Shown here: positions 28,312 to 36,562 of the stretch, piece by piece
Layout: each line of letters opens with the position of its first letter
How positions within the stretch are numbered: the first letter of the stretch is position 1
Origin: Pontibacter cellulosilyticus
GTDB lineage: Bacteria; Bacteroidota; Bacteroidia; Cytophagales; Hymenobacteraceae
Direction of reading: 5' to 3'
Assembly (NCBI RefSeq): GCF_014306105.1
Contig: NZ_JACRVF010000001.1
Location: 186,001 to 250,000 of the forward strand
Length of the DNA: 64,000 bases
Notes under the pieces: generated by a model
What the model saw: only the letters and a program-made list of their open reading frames with translations
Databases searched by the model: none
Told to the model about the DNA's origin: nothing
Position numbers and translations under genes: made by a program

Positions 28312-28686
28312 TTACAGGTCGTCTTTATAAATAGTATTGTTACGAAGACGTCTCTCCCGCACAAAAGTAGCTACATAGAAGGCTACGGCAACAAAGCAAC
28401 TCAACCCCATCAGCATCAGCATCGTGTTGCGCAAGTTCCAATCAAACGATTCGGGGTCTATGCGTGCAAATACAACCACACTAACCAGAAGCGTAAGTGC
28501 CGTAACCGTATGGAAAACAAAACGGTTGTGCTTACGGAGGTGATAGGTACAGGCGAGTAAAAGAATACCCAGAAATGGCACAATGAGTGCGGCATTAGGC
28601 CTTATCGGATTTGCAAAGTATACAATCAAACCCAGAACAATAAGTATAACCGCATTCAGCGTATTAATGACGTAAGGATGTACCAT
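28312..28686 (-). CDS. Small four-helix membrane protein of unknown function
   Basis: A 124-residue protein with about four membrane helices (for example VILIVLGLIVYFANPI, LIVPFLGILLLACTYHL, VTALTLLVSVVVFA and GLSCFVAVAFYVATFV) and short basic connectors, so it is an integral inner-membrane protein. It starts at an ATG and stands alone. I recognise no domain; similar short proteins occur in many Cytophagales. Confidence 0.75.
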   Translation of the reverse strand: MVHPYVINTLNAVILIVLGLIVYFANPIRPNAALIVPFLGILLLACTYHLRKHNRFVFHTVTALTLLVSVVVFARIDPESFDWNLRNTMLMLMGLSCFVAVAFYVATFVRERRLRNNTIYKDDL

Positions 28687-28766
28687 AATATATATAAGAC
28701 AAAACAGTTTTATCTTATGTACGGTAAAAGCGACAAGTGTTATACTTGTCGCTTTAAAAGAGCCAC

Positions 28767-29363
28767 TTAAAGTACTCTTCTTACTTCAAGGAAACGGATG
28801 TCGTAGCGTGTGCCTTGTACTTTGCTTATCTTAACACCGCCATTAGAGGAAGAGTGAACGAATTCAATGGTATCGCCGGGTGCAGATAGCACGATTCCAA
28901 CATGCCCAGGCTCACGCACTTCAGGGTTAGTGCCCGTAAAAATAACCAAGTCTCCGGTTTGGGCTTCATGCTTTGCAACCTGCACGCCCTCATCAGCCTG
29001 CATTTTAGAAGAGTGCGGCAGATTAACATTATACCTATCGAAAACATAAGTTATAAAACCTGAACAGTCGAAGCCGTCTGGGCTCATACCAGCATACACA
29101 TAAGGGCTACCCAACAGAGAAAGTGCGAAATCAGTGATTTGCTTGCCTGTTCCAAGGGTTGATTTATTAGTTACAGAAGTAGTATTATAATCTGTGGCCG
29201 AAGCTTTTGCATTATTCACCGTCATTACCCCATCAACAACAGGTATTCTTTCTTCAGTGGTTTTATGCTCAGTCTCTGGTATCAAAGTATAAAAGGCGCT
29301 CGTCCAGAAAAGTACGACCAAAACAACCACAGGTATTAATATTGCTATTAAGTTCTTTTTCAT
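28767..29363 (-). CDS. NlpC/P60 family cell-wall peptidase, membrane-anchored
   Basis: A 198-residue protein with an N-terminal membrane anchor (LIAILIPVVVLVVLFWTSAFYTLI) and a C-terminal NlpC/P60 (C40) domain. The catalytic cysteine is in FDCSGFITYVFDRY near residue 105, the histidine in EPGHVGIVLS, and the third residue region is EFVHSSSNGGVKIS. These hydrolyse gamma-D-Glu-diaminopimelate bonds in peptidoglycan. I chose the ATG at 29363, which directly starts the anchor with MKKNLIAIL. It is transcribed alone. Confidence 0.9.
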   Translation of the reverse strand: MKKNLIAILIPVVVLVVLFWTSAFYTLIPETEHKTTEERIPVVDGVMTVNNAKASATDYNTTSVTNKSTLGTGKQITDFALSLLGSPYVYAGMSPDGFDCSGFITYVFDRYNVNLPHSSKMQADEGVQVAKHEAQTGDLVIFTGTNPEVREPGHVGIVLSAPGDTIEFVHSSSNGGVKISKVQGTRYDIRFLEVRRVL

Positions 29364-29627
29364 AAGTATAGGTTTGTTTTCTCGTGTTGTAGTAAAAATA
29401 TCGTGCCACAATTGTTTTATATTTAATTGTCTATAAGCCGATACTTTATTTCACCTAGTATAAACAACAGTTATGATGCTATAATTAGTTTACCTTATGT
29501 TAAAGCTAGTTTACCACCAGAATCTTGCTGCTTACACAAATAGTTATCTTAAATGGACTTATATAGTCATTAAAATTATAGTTAATATTATTTAAGTTAT
29601 AATTTTGTGACGTTAATAGGTGAGAAT

Positions 29628-30053
29628 ATGTTTATTTATTTTTCAGACTCAATGCAGGTGAGCTGCGATCGTGGCAAAGGGCTTTTAGTTTTGACTTGCT
29701 TAAAGCGGCTTCGGGCAGATGAGTTTAAAGAGGGGATGGTAAGAGCGCTATGGTACGCCGAAAAGTATAACATCAAGCGTTGGCTTTTTGATATAAAACT
29801 AATCGGTGCTTTAAATGAGGAAGAGGAGGCGTGGCTACAGAATTGCCTGTATCCTAAGATGATGAGCAGCTTGGGTGCGGATAATTATATTGCCTTTTTG
29901 CTGTCTGAGAGTTGCTATAAGCAGCTTTTATTTGAGGCAGGAGAGACTGGATTGAAAACTTACAACTCTTTTATTATTTTGAGTATGTTTGATACTACCG
30001 CTAAAGCTTTAGAGTGGTTGGCAATGGACTCAGTTGCTACGGCTAATATATAG
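29628..30053 (+). CDS. STAS-like protein, paralogue 1
   Basis: A 141-residue cytoplasmic protein with no signal peptide or membrane segment. The middle KRWLFDIKLIGALNEEEEAWLQNCLYPKM aligns by eye with the two paralogues at 32267 and 34469, and the secondary-structure rhythm resembles SpoIIAA/STAS alpha-beta domains. No phosphorylatable Ser in a DSSG context is seen. I chose the ATG at 29628 (MFIYF); the frame also extends to a GTG at 29607. A TAATTTTG -7-like box lies at 29600-29607, but no TTG is 20 bp upstream. Function unknown; a signalling or sensing role is likely. Confidence 0.62.
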   Translation: MFIYFSDSMQVSCDRGKGLLVLTCLKRLRADEFKEGMVRALWYAEKYNIKRWLFDIKLIGALNEEEEAWLQNCLYPKMMSSLGADNYIAFLLSESCYKQLLFEAGETGLKTYNSFIILSMFDTTAKALEWLAMDSVATANI

Positions 30054-30143
30054 TGTTGTAACATCAAAATAGGTTAAGGATTTGGAGAAGCACGGTTTTT
30101 GTTGTAAAATGCCGTAGCTTTAACTAATCTATAATCCTACCCT

Positions 30144-31952
30144 ATGCTCAAAAACAAGCAATTCAAATTTCTATTTTTATTACTATCTCTTTTTATACTT
30201 TGCAGCGGAAACGCTGTTTATGCAGCTGATATAAAGTATACGCTCTCAATGCCTGAGCCACATACGCACTACTTTAAAGTAGAAGCAGAGTTATCGGGAG
30301 TTCAAAAAAAATATGTAGACTTTACCATGCCGGTGTGGGCACCGGGCTCTTACCTGGTGCGGGAGTTCGCCAAAAACGTGGAGAATTTTAACGCAACGGA
30401 TAAAAATGGCAAGGCGCTGCGCACTGAGAAAATCGACAAGAACACCTGGCGTGTTTACGCCGACAAAGCGAACCTGATCAAGGCGTCCTATGATGTGTAT
30501 GCTTTTGAAATGAGTGTACGAACCAGCTTCCTGGATGCCTCTCATGGTTACGTAAACGGAACCAGTGTATTTATGTACCCCGAGGGCTATCAGAATTTAG
30601 CCGGCAGCCTGGTGGTTAAACCATACGCCAACTGGGACAAAGTATCTACCGGCCTGAAGAGTACAGATAAGTTTACCTATTCCTTTCCCAACTATGATAT
30701 CCTAGCCGATTCGCCGCTAGAAATAGGAAATCACGAAGTATATACTTTTACAGCAGCTGGTGTGCCGCATGAGGTGGCCATGTATGGTGAAGGTAACTAT
30801 AACCCAGAAACGCTGATGCAGGACATGAAGCGCGTTGTGGAAGAATCTATCTCTATTATGGGAGAGTTGCCTGTAGACCGCTACGTATTTATAGTGCATA
30901 ACCTGCAGCGCGGCGGCGGCGGATTGGAACACCTGAACTCTACTACCCTGCAAACTTCCCGCTGGAACTACGGAACAGAAAGTGGCTATAATGGCTTTAT
31001 GAGCTTGGTTGCACATGAATACTTTCACTTATGGAACGTAAAGCGCCTGCGTCCGCAGCCGCTTGGCCCATTTGATTACAACCAGGAAAATTACACCAGT
31101 CTCTTGTGGGTTTCAGAGGGTATCACAAGCTACTATGATGACCTAATTGTCCGCCGCGCTGGCTTTACCTCTCCGCAGCGTTACCTGGACATTGTAGCCG
31201 GAACTATCAACTCAGTAGAAAACACACCTGGCAATAAAGTACAGACAGTGGCAGAGTCTAGCTATGATGCTTGGATCAAATACTATCGCCGTAACGAAAA
31301 CTCCAGTAACGCAGAAGTTTCTTACTATACAAAAGGCGGCGTGATGGGCCATTTATTAAACATGGAGATCATGAAGAAGACCGGCGGAAAGAAGAGCTTG
31401 GACGATGTAATGCGTTATATGTATGATCGTTACTACAAAAAGCTGAACAGGGGCTACACAGAGAATGAATTTAAAGAAGCTGTAGAAAAAATTGCAGGAA
31501 CTAACATGGACGCTTTTTTCAGAGACTATATTAACGGCACTAAAAGTCCTGACTACAACGAATATTTTAAAGCGGCTGGTCTTGAACTGATTAATCTGAA
31601 CAAAGGTTCGGAAAATGCTAGTTGGGGAGCCACCACGGCTATGTCAGACGGCAAAGTAATGGTTCGCTCTATAACGCGTGGCACCAGCGCTTATGAGGCT
31701 GGTTTAAATGTGAATGACGAGATAATTGCAGTAGATGGTTTCCGTGTGGGTGAAGACGTTAACCAGTACGTGAATGGCCGTGAGGTAGGAGATAAGCTGG
31801 AGCTGATGATCACAAGAGATGGCAAACTGATGATGCTGGAAATACCTATGTTGAAGGATAATAATGTGCGCTACCGTTTAGAGCAGATTGATAACCCAAC
31901 TAAGGAGCAGCAACAGATTTACGCCAAGTGGTTAGAAATAGGCAGATCTTAA
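30144..31952 (+). CDS. M61 family metallopeptidase with PDZ domain
   Basis: A 602-residue secreted protein with a signal peptide (FKFLFLLLSLFILCSGNAVYA), a beta-rich N domain, the zinc site HEYFHLWNVKRLRP near residue 290 (HExxH) with the third ligand Glu in SEGITSYYDDLIVRR, and a C-terminal PDZ domain (ITRGTSAYEAGLNVNDEIIAVDG) at about 500-580. This matches peptidase family M61 (glycyl aminopeptidase type). It probably trims peptides in the periplasm. It is a single gene with a long palindromic terminator. Confidence 0.93.
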   Translation: MLKNKQFKFLFLLLSLFILCSGNAVYAADIKYTLSMPEPHTHYFKVEAELSGVQKKYVDFTMPVWAPGSYLVREFAKNVENFNATDKNGKALRTEKIDKNTWRVYADKANLIKASYDVYAFEMSVRTSFLDASHGYVNGTSVFMYPEGYQNLAGSLVVKPYANWDKVSTGLKSTDKFTYSFPNYDILADSPLEIGNHEVYTFTAAGVPHEVAMYGEGNYNPETLMQDMKRVVEESISIMGELPVDRYVFIVHNLQRGGGGLEHLNSTTLQTSRWNYGTESGYNGFMSLVAHEYFHLWNVKRLRPQPLGPFDYNQENYTSLLWVSEGITSYYDDLIVRRAGFTSPQRYLDIVAGTINSVENTPGNKVQTVAESSYDAWIKYYRRNENSSNAEVSYYTKGGVMGHLLNMEIMKKTGGKKSLDDVMRYMYDRYYKKLNRGYTENEFKEAVEKIAGTNMDAFFRDYINGTKSPDYNEYFKAAGLELINLNKGSENASWGATTAMSDGKVMVRSITRGTSAYEAGLNVNDEIIAVDGFRVGEDVNQYVNGREVGDKLELMITRDGKLMMLEIPMLKDNNVRYRLEQIDNPTKEQQQIYAKWLEIGRS

Positions 31953-31972
31953 CATACATTATACTTCTAAAA

Positions 31973-32018
31973 TTTAAAGCAAAACAGCCAGCAATATTGC
32001 TGGCTGTTTTGCTTTAAA
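31973..32018 (+). terminator. Forty-six-base perfect palindrome terminator
   Basis: The whole of 31973-32018 is one perfect palindrome, a 20-plus-bp stem with almost no loop. It follows the M61 gene by 21 bp and would be a very stable terminator. Confidence 0.88.
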
Positions 32019-32205
32019 TGCTTCATCAAACAAGTCAAGTCTATCTAATGCTTTTCAACAGAAACTTTACTATATATATTAAATCATATTTAGATTAAAA
32101 TAAGAAATTAATAGGATCAATAGGATAGGTTTTGTTATAAAAATATCCAATTCCAATGTAGAATATAAGCTTTTAAGTGAAGTAATAATACTCCTTTTTA
32201 GGTAT

Positions 32206-32236
32206 TTGTTTTATTTAACTATACTAAGTACCTTTC
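32206..32236 (+). promoter_or_regulatory. Bacteroidetes-type promoter for STAS-like paralogue 2
   Basis: TTG at 32206-32208, a 20-bp spacer and TACCTTTC at 32229-32236. It lies 30 bp before the ATG at 32267. Confidence 0.65.
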
Positions 32237-32266
32237 GTGTCAGAAACATTGAAAACCTGAAGCCAC

Positions 32267-32701
32267 ATGGTGATAAAGGATACACCTTACGTTTTCATCA
32301 CGCATAACGTAACAACTGACATTCTGCTGATTAACTGGAGAAGGAGCCCATCAATAAAACAGCTTAAGGATGCATATTCAGCTGCTTTGCAGTACGTGCA
32401 GGATGTTTGCCTGGTAACCTCTTTTTGTACTGATCTTACTGCCATTGGGCCATTAAACAGAGAGCAGGAGGCATGGCTAATGCAGGAGTATTATCCAAAT
32501 GTTTTTACTATCATCAACACAAGTATAATTGCAGCAGTTGTGTTTTCTGATGAACACTTTAAAGCAATCGTTACAAATTATCAGCAGCCAGAGTTTACCT
32601 TAGGACAAGACTTTATTCAATTTAATTACTTCACAAGCTTTCAGGAGGCAATGCACTGGCTGGTATATACTAAAAAAGGCCAGGAAATACTTCGTTCCTG
32701 A
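32267..32701 (+). CDS. STAS-like protein, paralogue 2
   Basis: A 144-residue cytoplasmic protein. Its middle TAIGPLNREQEAWLMQEYYPNV matches the pattern L-N-x-E-x-E-A-W-L-x-Y-P of paralogue 1, and both end in F-x-x-A-x-x-WL. I infer a shared SpoIIAA/STAS-like fold. The gene has its own promoter (32206-32236) and a hairpin across its stop codon (32677-32704), so it is a separate unit. Its function is unknown. Confidence 0.65.
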   Translation: MVIKDTPYVFITHNVTTDILLINWRRSPSIKQLKDAYSAALQYVQDVCLVTSFCTDLTAIGPLNREQEAWLMQEYYPNVFTIINTSIIAAVVFSDEHFKAIVTNYQQPEFTLGQDFIQFNYFTSFQEAMHWLVYTKKGQEILRS

Positions 32702-32704
32702 CCT
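32677..32704 (+). terminator. Hairpin overlapping the stop codon of STAS-like paralogue 2
   Basis: AGGCCAGGAA pairs with TTCCTGACCT (32677-32686 with 32695-32704, one mismatch). The stop TGA (32699-32701) is inside the right arm. The short distance to the convergent GDH gene suggests it serves both. Confidence 0.65.
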
Positions 32705-32729
32705 CTATTCTTTTCGGCTTTGCTCTATA

Positions 32730-34154
32730 TCAAGGGAAGATACCTAACGACTCATAGCTTACGCCTATTTTCTCTATTGCTGTCAAAAACGCTGCAGTTC
32801 GCAGGTCTGGGATGTTCTGTTTCTTCATCACATCCCGTATTTCATGATACGCGTTGATCATCGTATCCTCCAAGCCAGATCTTACCAAGTTAATTTCATC
32901 AGAGCCTTGTATGAGCAGTGCCCGTTCAGTAGCCGTCATGGTTTTACCGGACGATGTCTCGATAGCGTTCACCAGTTTTCGATAGCTTGCCTCTTCTGCT
33001 CGTTTTCCCATGCGTCCAAAACGAACATTTGAGAGGTTTTTAAGCCACTCAAAATAAGAGACAGTTACCCCACCTGCGTTCAGGTACAGGTCCGGAAGTA
33101 TAACGATCCTGTTCTTTAACAAGATTTCTTCTGCCTCGCGTGTAACTGGTCCGTTGGCACCTTCTGCAATAATCTTGGCTTTTATGTTAGCAGCATTGCC
33201 TTCGTGTATCTGGTTCTCCAAAGCGGCAGGCAACAGAACATCGCACTCACGCTCCAGCAGTTCAACAGAATTTTCTATGTTTTCGCAGTCCTTGAAATTT
33301 AATATAGAACCTGTTTCGCTTCTGTGCTTAAATGCCTCCTGTATGTCAATTCCCTTCGCGTTATATATGCCTCCTTCGCGCTCAGCGATACCCGTTATAA
33401 TGGCACCGTCCTGCTGACAAAAGTATGCTGCATGGTAGCCCACGTTGCCAAGTCCCTGCACAATTATACTTTTCCCTTCCATGGTGGTGCCCTCCAAGCC
33501 TCTGCCTTCAAGCAATTCTATATCCTGCAAAGCCTCGCGCAGACCAAAGTATATGCCTAAACCGGTTGCCTCGGCTCGGCCTCTGATGCCGCCCTGCCCA
33601 ACAGGCTTACCTGTAACACAACCCAAGGCGCTTATTTCACCATACTTAAATGCCTGATACGTGTCTGCTATCCATGCCATCTCACGGCTACCTGTACCAT
33701 AATCCGGGGCTGGAACATCAATGCCAGGACCTATCAGGTTTTTCTTGATAAGCTCCGAAGCGTAACGTCGGGTTACTTTCTCCAGTGTTTTAACAGAGCT
33801 GGTGCGTGGGTTTATCTTTACGCCCCCCTTTGCACCGCCAAATGGCACGTCTACTACTGCACATTTGAAGGTCATCAGTGAAGCTAGTGCTTTTACCTCA
33901 TCTTCATCCACCTGCATACTAAATCTGATTCCACCCTTAGAAGGGAGTTTGTGATGACTGTGCTGAACTCGGATTCCCTCAATAACCTCAATTTTACCAT
34001 CTATCTCAACCGGGAATGAGACTTTATAAACACTGTTGCATGCTTTTATCTGCGCTAAAATACCGGGGTCAAGGCGGGAGTACTTTGCAGCATGATCAAA
34101 ATATTGATGTACACTGTCTAAGAACTTCTTGCCTTCGTTGTGGTTTTCTGACAT
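32730..34154 (-). CDS. Glutamate/leucine dehydrogenase
   Basis: A 474-residue dehydrogenase with the Glu/Leu/Phe/Val signature: glutamate-binding KGGIRF near residue 90 and the catalytic lysine in VPFGGAKGGVKINP near 125, then PAPDYGTGSREM and a Rossmann NAD(P) motif VQGLGNVGYHAA near 240, followed by LPAALENQIHEGNA and YLNAGGVTVSYFEW. It interconverts glutamate, 2-oxoglutarate and ammonia. Neither specificity for NAD nor NADP is decided by the sequence alone. It starts at an ATG and is convergent with the STAS-like gene. Confidence 0.95.
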   Translation of the reverse strand: MSENHNEGKKFLDSVHQYFDHAAKYSRLDPGILAQIKACNSVYKVSFPVEIDGKIEVIEGIRVQHSHHKLPSKGGIRFSMQVDEDEVKALASLMTFKCAVVDVPFGGAKGGVKINPRTSSVKTLEKVTRRYASELIKKNLIGPGIDVPAPDYGTGSREMAWIADTYQAFKYGEISALGCVTGKPVGQGGIRGRAEATGLGIYFGLREALQDIELLEGRGLEGTTMEGKSIIVQGLGNVGYHAAYFCQQDGAIITGIAEREGGIYNAKGIDIQEAFKHRSETGSILNFKDCENIENSVELLERECDVLLPAALENQIHEGNAANIKAKIIAEGANGPVTREAEEILLKNRIVILPDLYLNAGGVTVSYFEWLKNLSNVRFGRMGKRAEEASYRKLVNAIETSSGKTMTATERALLIQGSDEINLVRSGLEDTMINAYHEIRDVMKKQNIPDLRTAAFLTAIEKIGVSYESLGIFP

Positions 34155-34468
34155 AGTTAACGTTGTTTAGTATGAGCTATAACAGGTTTAAGAACGATTC
34201 GTGCAATGTTTTGTTCAGATATTTAACTTATAAGATATTTTGTCATGATTTGGTCTAAAATAATATCTTAATATTCACGTTTTTAGGTTTCAAATCAATA
34301 GTGATTATTGCTAAAATTAAGGTATTATTTAAATTAATCTTGTTTAGAAGCAATTTATTGTCAATATTTGCAGCCCGCTAAGGAGGCGGTAAGCAATCTG
34401 ATACTTTCGATTTTGCAGTAGTAGCATCTTAGTGAGTTACGTTTTACGTTACACTTGAATCTTTACAT

Positions 34469-34951
34469 ATGGTGAGACATGACAATTACGAGTTGAGTGC
34501 TTTAAAAGCATATACCTTGCTAGATAGAGGTACATTGCTTAACAGTAAGTTGTTTGTTACCTATAATGAGCAAACAGAAACTCTTGAAATTAAATGGGAG
34601 GGATCTGTTAGCTCAAATGAAGTGAGGCAGGGGTATTCTTTGATAATGGAATATGTGCAGCGATATAAGCCTGTAAAATGGCTATTGGATTTTCATAACC
34701 GTGATAAGATAAAGCGTACCGATCAGCGTTGGGTTTTTAAGAACTTCTTTCCGGAGGCGCTGCGTATTGTTTCAAATGATGTTTTTGTTGCTGTTATACT
34801 TCCAATTGGCTCTTCGCATGAGTTGGTGCAGGAACTTGATGGCGATGAACTGATACAGGAAGATAACTTTATGATCATAAATCACTTTTTGTACCGTGAG
34901 GCAGCACAACGTTGGCTGGAGCTTGATAAGAGTGTAAAGGCGGGTGCTTAA
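34469..34951 (+). CDS. STAS-like protein, paralogue 3
   Basis: A 160-residue protein with an N-terminal extension of about 22 residues. Residues in the core, VKWLLDFHNRDKIKRTDQRWVFKNFFPEA, correspond to the W-L-x-D ... W ... P pattern of the other two paralogues, and the end AAQRWLELDKS matches their F-x-x-A-x-x-WL tail. A possible -7 box TACGTTTT lies at 34438-34445 with TTG at 34413-34415 (a 22-bp spacer). AAGTATA follows the stop codon directly. Confidence 0.65.
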   Translation: MVRHDNYELSALKAYTLLDRGTLLNSKLFVTYNEQTETLEIKWEGSVSSNEVRQGYSLIMEYVQRYKPVKWLLDFHNRDKIKRTDQRWVFKNFFPEALRIVSNDVFVAVILPIGSSHELVQELDGDELIQEDNFMIINHFLYREAAQRWLELDKSVKAGA

Positions 34952-34963
34952 AAGTATAAATTG

Positions 34964-35014
34964 CTATAAACAAAAAGAGCAATGCTGTCCAGGCACTGCT
35001 CTTTTTGTTTATAG
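34964..35014. terminator. Eighteen-bp hairpin terminator, bidirectional
   Basis: A perfect 18-bp stem (34964-34981 with 34997-35014) around a 15-nt loop that forms a further 3-bp inner pair. It lies between the convergent STAS-like and FKBP genes. Confidence 0.88.
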
Positions 35015-35023
35015 TTGGGTTTA

Positions 35024-35623
35024 CTACTTTACTGAAAGCAGCTCCACGTCAAAAATCAAAGTTGAGTTTGGTCCTATAACATCGCCTGCACCCTGTGCAC
35101 CATAAGCCAGACCAGACGGAATGAAAAGTCTCCACTTCGCGCCTTCTTTCATCATCTGCAATGCCTCTGTCCAGCCGGCGATCACACCGTTAACCGGGAA
35201 AGTGGCAGGCTGTCCACGCTCATAAGACGAGTCGAAGGTGGTACCGTCGATCAGTGTGCCATGGTAATGCGTGGTTACGGTGTCAGAAGCAGAAGGAGAT
35301 TTGCCTGTACCTTCTTTCAGCACCATGTACTGCAGGCCGCTTGGTAGTGTTTTTACACCCTCTTTATCTTTGTTTTCAGCCAAAAACGCTTCTCCGGCCT
35401 TCTTGTTTTCGCCACCGGCTGCATTTTGCTTCTCAGCCATTTCCTGCTGAAGCGCCATCATTGCCTGCTGCACATCGTTCTGAGTTAAAGAAGATGGTTT
35501 TCCTTCCTGTGCTTCTTTAAAACCCATTAAAAATGACTCTGCTTCTACCTCGATGCCTTGCTTCTTAAGGTTAGCTGCCATGTCGCGGCCAATGATGTAG
35601 CTGATTTTTTCTTTTAAATCCAT
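35024..35623 (-). CDS. FKBP-type peptidyl-prolyl cis-trans isomerase
   Basis: A 199-residue FklB/Mip-type isomerase. It has an N-terminal dimerisation helix region (MDLKEKISYIIGRDMAANLK) and a C-terminal FKBP domain with HYHGTLIDGTTFDSSYERG, the core VIAGWTEALQMMKEGAKW, and LAYGAQGAGDVIGPNSTLIFDVELL. It should catalyse prolyl isomerisation and act as a chaperone; no signal peptide is visible, so it is cytoplasmic. I chose the ATG at 35623, matching the usual FklB start; the frame extends 31 residues upstream. Confidence 0.93.
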   Translation of the reverse strand: MDLKEKISYIIGRDMAANLKKQGIEVEAESFLMGFKEAQEGKPSSLTQNDVQQAMMALQQEMAEKQNAAGGENKKAGEAFLAENKDKEGVKTLPSGLQYMVLKEGTGKSPSASDTVTTHYHGTLIDGTTFDSSYERGQPATFPVNGVIAGWTEALQMMKEGAKWRLFIPSGLAYGAQGAGDVIGPNSTLIFDVELLSVK

Positions 35624-35942
35624 AGTTAAGTTTTGGCACATGGACTGTGCCGTCTTTATATAATAAGTATGACAATTAATGCTCAGCTCAAATTTAAGCA
35701 TTTTGAGCTGAACCACCTGTATTTAATACGAATGTGTGGAAGCTAAGCTATACTTAGATCTGAGAAAGTTAAATAAAGGAAGTAATGCCATAGGAGATGA
35801 CAGGCTTTAGATCGCATCAAAGCCACACTATATATTTGTGCATAGCCTAAAGTACCCGAACACAAACCTCAGGCATTGTAGCAATACAAATTCTTTACTC
35901 CACTGGCTTATAAAGTATGAGCCCTAAAGGTGTAAATCCGGC

Positions 35943-36074
35943 TTATAAGTATAACTGGTAACCTCTTTCAGCACTGTCTGGTGCAGTACGGTGATTTACT
36001 GACCATTTTTTTAATAAAAGGCTAACAGTTGTGCCTAATAGCAGCAGCGACGAAATAGTGGAAATATGCTTCAT
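35943..36074 (-). CDS. Small single-pass membrane peptide
   Basis: A 43-residue ORF from an ATG: a hydrophobic stretch ISSLLLLGTTVSLLL is followed by KKWSVNHRTAPD. The same strand has a second small ORF at 38224-38379 with the related segment LFLIGTTLLLAG. A single membrane helix with cytoplasmic positive charges fits. The real status is uncertain because it is short; similarity between the two helps. Confidence 0.45.
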   Translation of the reverse strand: MKHISTISSLLLLGTTVSLLLKKWSVNHRTAPDSAERGYQLYL

Positions 36075-36308
36075 AACAGCTTGTTTTAAGGAGGTGAGGT
36101 TTTGCATTTAAACGGGTTTATTTGGCTAAGGTTATAGGATGCTATATAGTTATCTATATACTTTTTAATGTAGATATGTAATTACGAATTTTCAAAGCGA
36201 TAGCCTGTTTTTCGGCTACTGATGATGCTGGTAGGTGGATGTGATGGGGCTGGGGTGCAATTGAGAATTATTATACAAAAGGAATGGCAAATGTGTACAA
36301 GTTTGTCC

Positions 36309-36316
36309 TACCTTTG
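36309..36316 (+). promoter_or_regulatory. Exact TAnnTTTG box upstream of the leader
   Basis: TACCTTTG is a perfect -7 element of the phylum, but no TTG lies 19-21 bp upstream, so the -33 part is weak. Transcription would begin near 36323, just before the 48-codon ORF. Confidence 0.5.
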
Positions 36317-36330
36317 CACAAACATTGACT

Positions 36331-36477
36331 ATGAAGCCATTTAGTTATACTTGTTTGTCATTGTTAGCACCAGCAAGGTCAGGCCTGGTTGCTGCTTCTC
36401 ATCATGTATCCTTGTGTGATAAGCTAAATGGCTATTGTCTGCACTTCTACACAACTCCGAAGGCCTTTAACGGCTAA
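36331..36477 (+). CDS. Possible 48-residue leader peptide
   Basis: The frame is open from the ATG at 36331 to TAA at 36477. The middle contains SLLAPARSGLVAAS and HHVSLC, with several Cys, Tyr and His residues near the end. It overlaps an RNA that can fold into two helices (AGCCATTTAG with CTAAATGGCT at 36335-36344 and 36424-36433, and CAGCAA with TTGCTG at 36371-36376 and 36389-36394). It could be a leader peptide or a fortuitous frame in an RNA element. I found no metabolite riboswitch core that fits. Confidence 0.4.
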   Translation: MKPFSYTCLSLLAPARSGLVAASHHVSLCDKLNGYCLHFYTTPKAFNG

Positions 36478-36515
36478 ACCGGAATTACCTAAAGTATAAT
36501 CCACGGTAATTCCGG
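36335..36515 (+). promoter_or_regulatory. Structured 5' leader of the FMN glutamate-synthase-like gene
   Basis: A long-range 10-bp helix closes a 99-nt region that contains a 6-bp hairpin. Beyond it an 11-bp perfect inverted repeat (36479-36489 with 36505-36515) has a 15-nt loop with AAGTATA. No T-run follows, so it is not a plain terminator; it may be a regulatory RNA or attenuator. The shape recalls riboswitches but matches none I know. Confidence 0.45.
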
Positions 36516-36562
36516 AAAAGCTGGGCAAAGGATCTTTATAATTTTTTCAAATAACTTTATTC

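Larger units (their letters stand above)
35624..36562. other. Long intergenic region with small genes and a structured leader
   Basis: About 940 bp between the FKBP gene (-) and the FMN glutamate-synthase-like gene (+). It contains a 43-codon membrane-peptide ORF on - (35943-36074) and a leader with promoter, 48-codon ORF and hairpins on + (36309-36515). The rest, 36120-36300, is AT-rich and shows nothing recognisable. Confidence 0.6.

Noticed and set aside
36087..36096. An AAGGAGGTG sequence on the + strand that looks like a Shine-Dalgarno
   Set aside because: It lies upstream of a - strand ORF and precedes no usable + start codon except a short TTG frame, so it is probably chance.
36335..36433. 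The leader as a known SAM, TPP, FMN, lysine or cobalamin riboswitch
   Set aside because: None of the consensus core sequences of these riboswitches is found in it.
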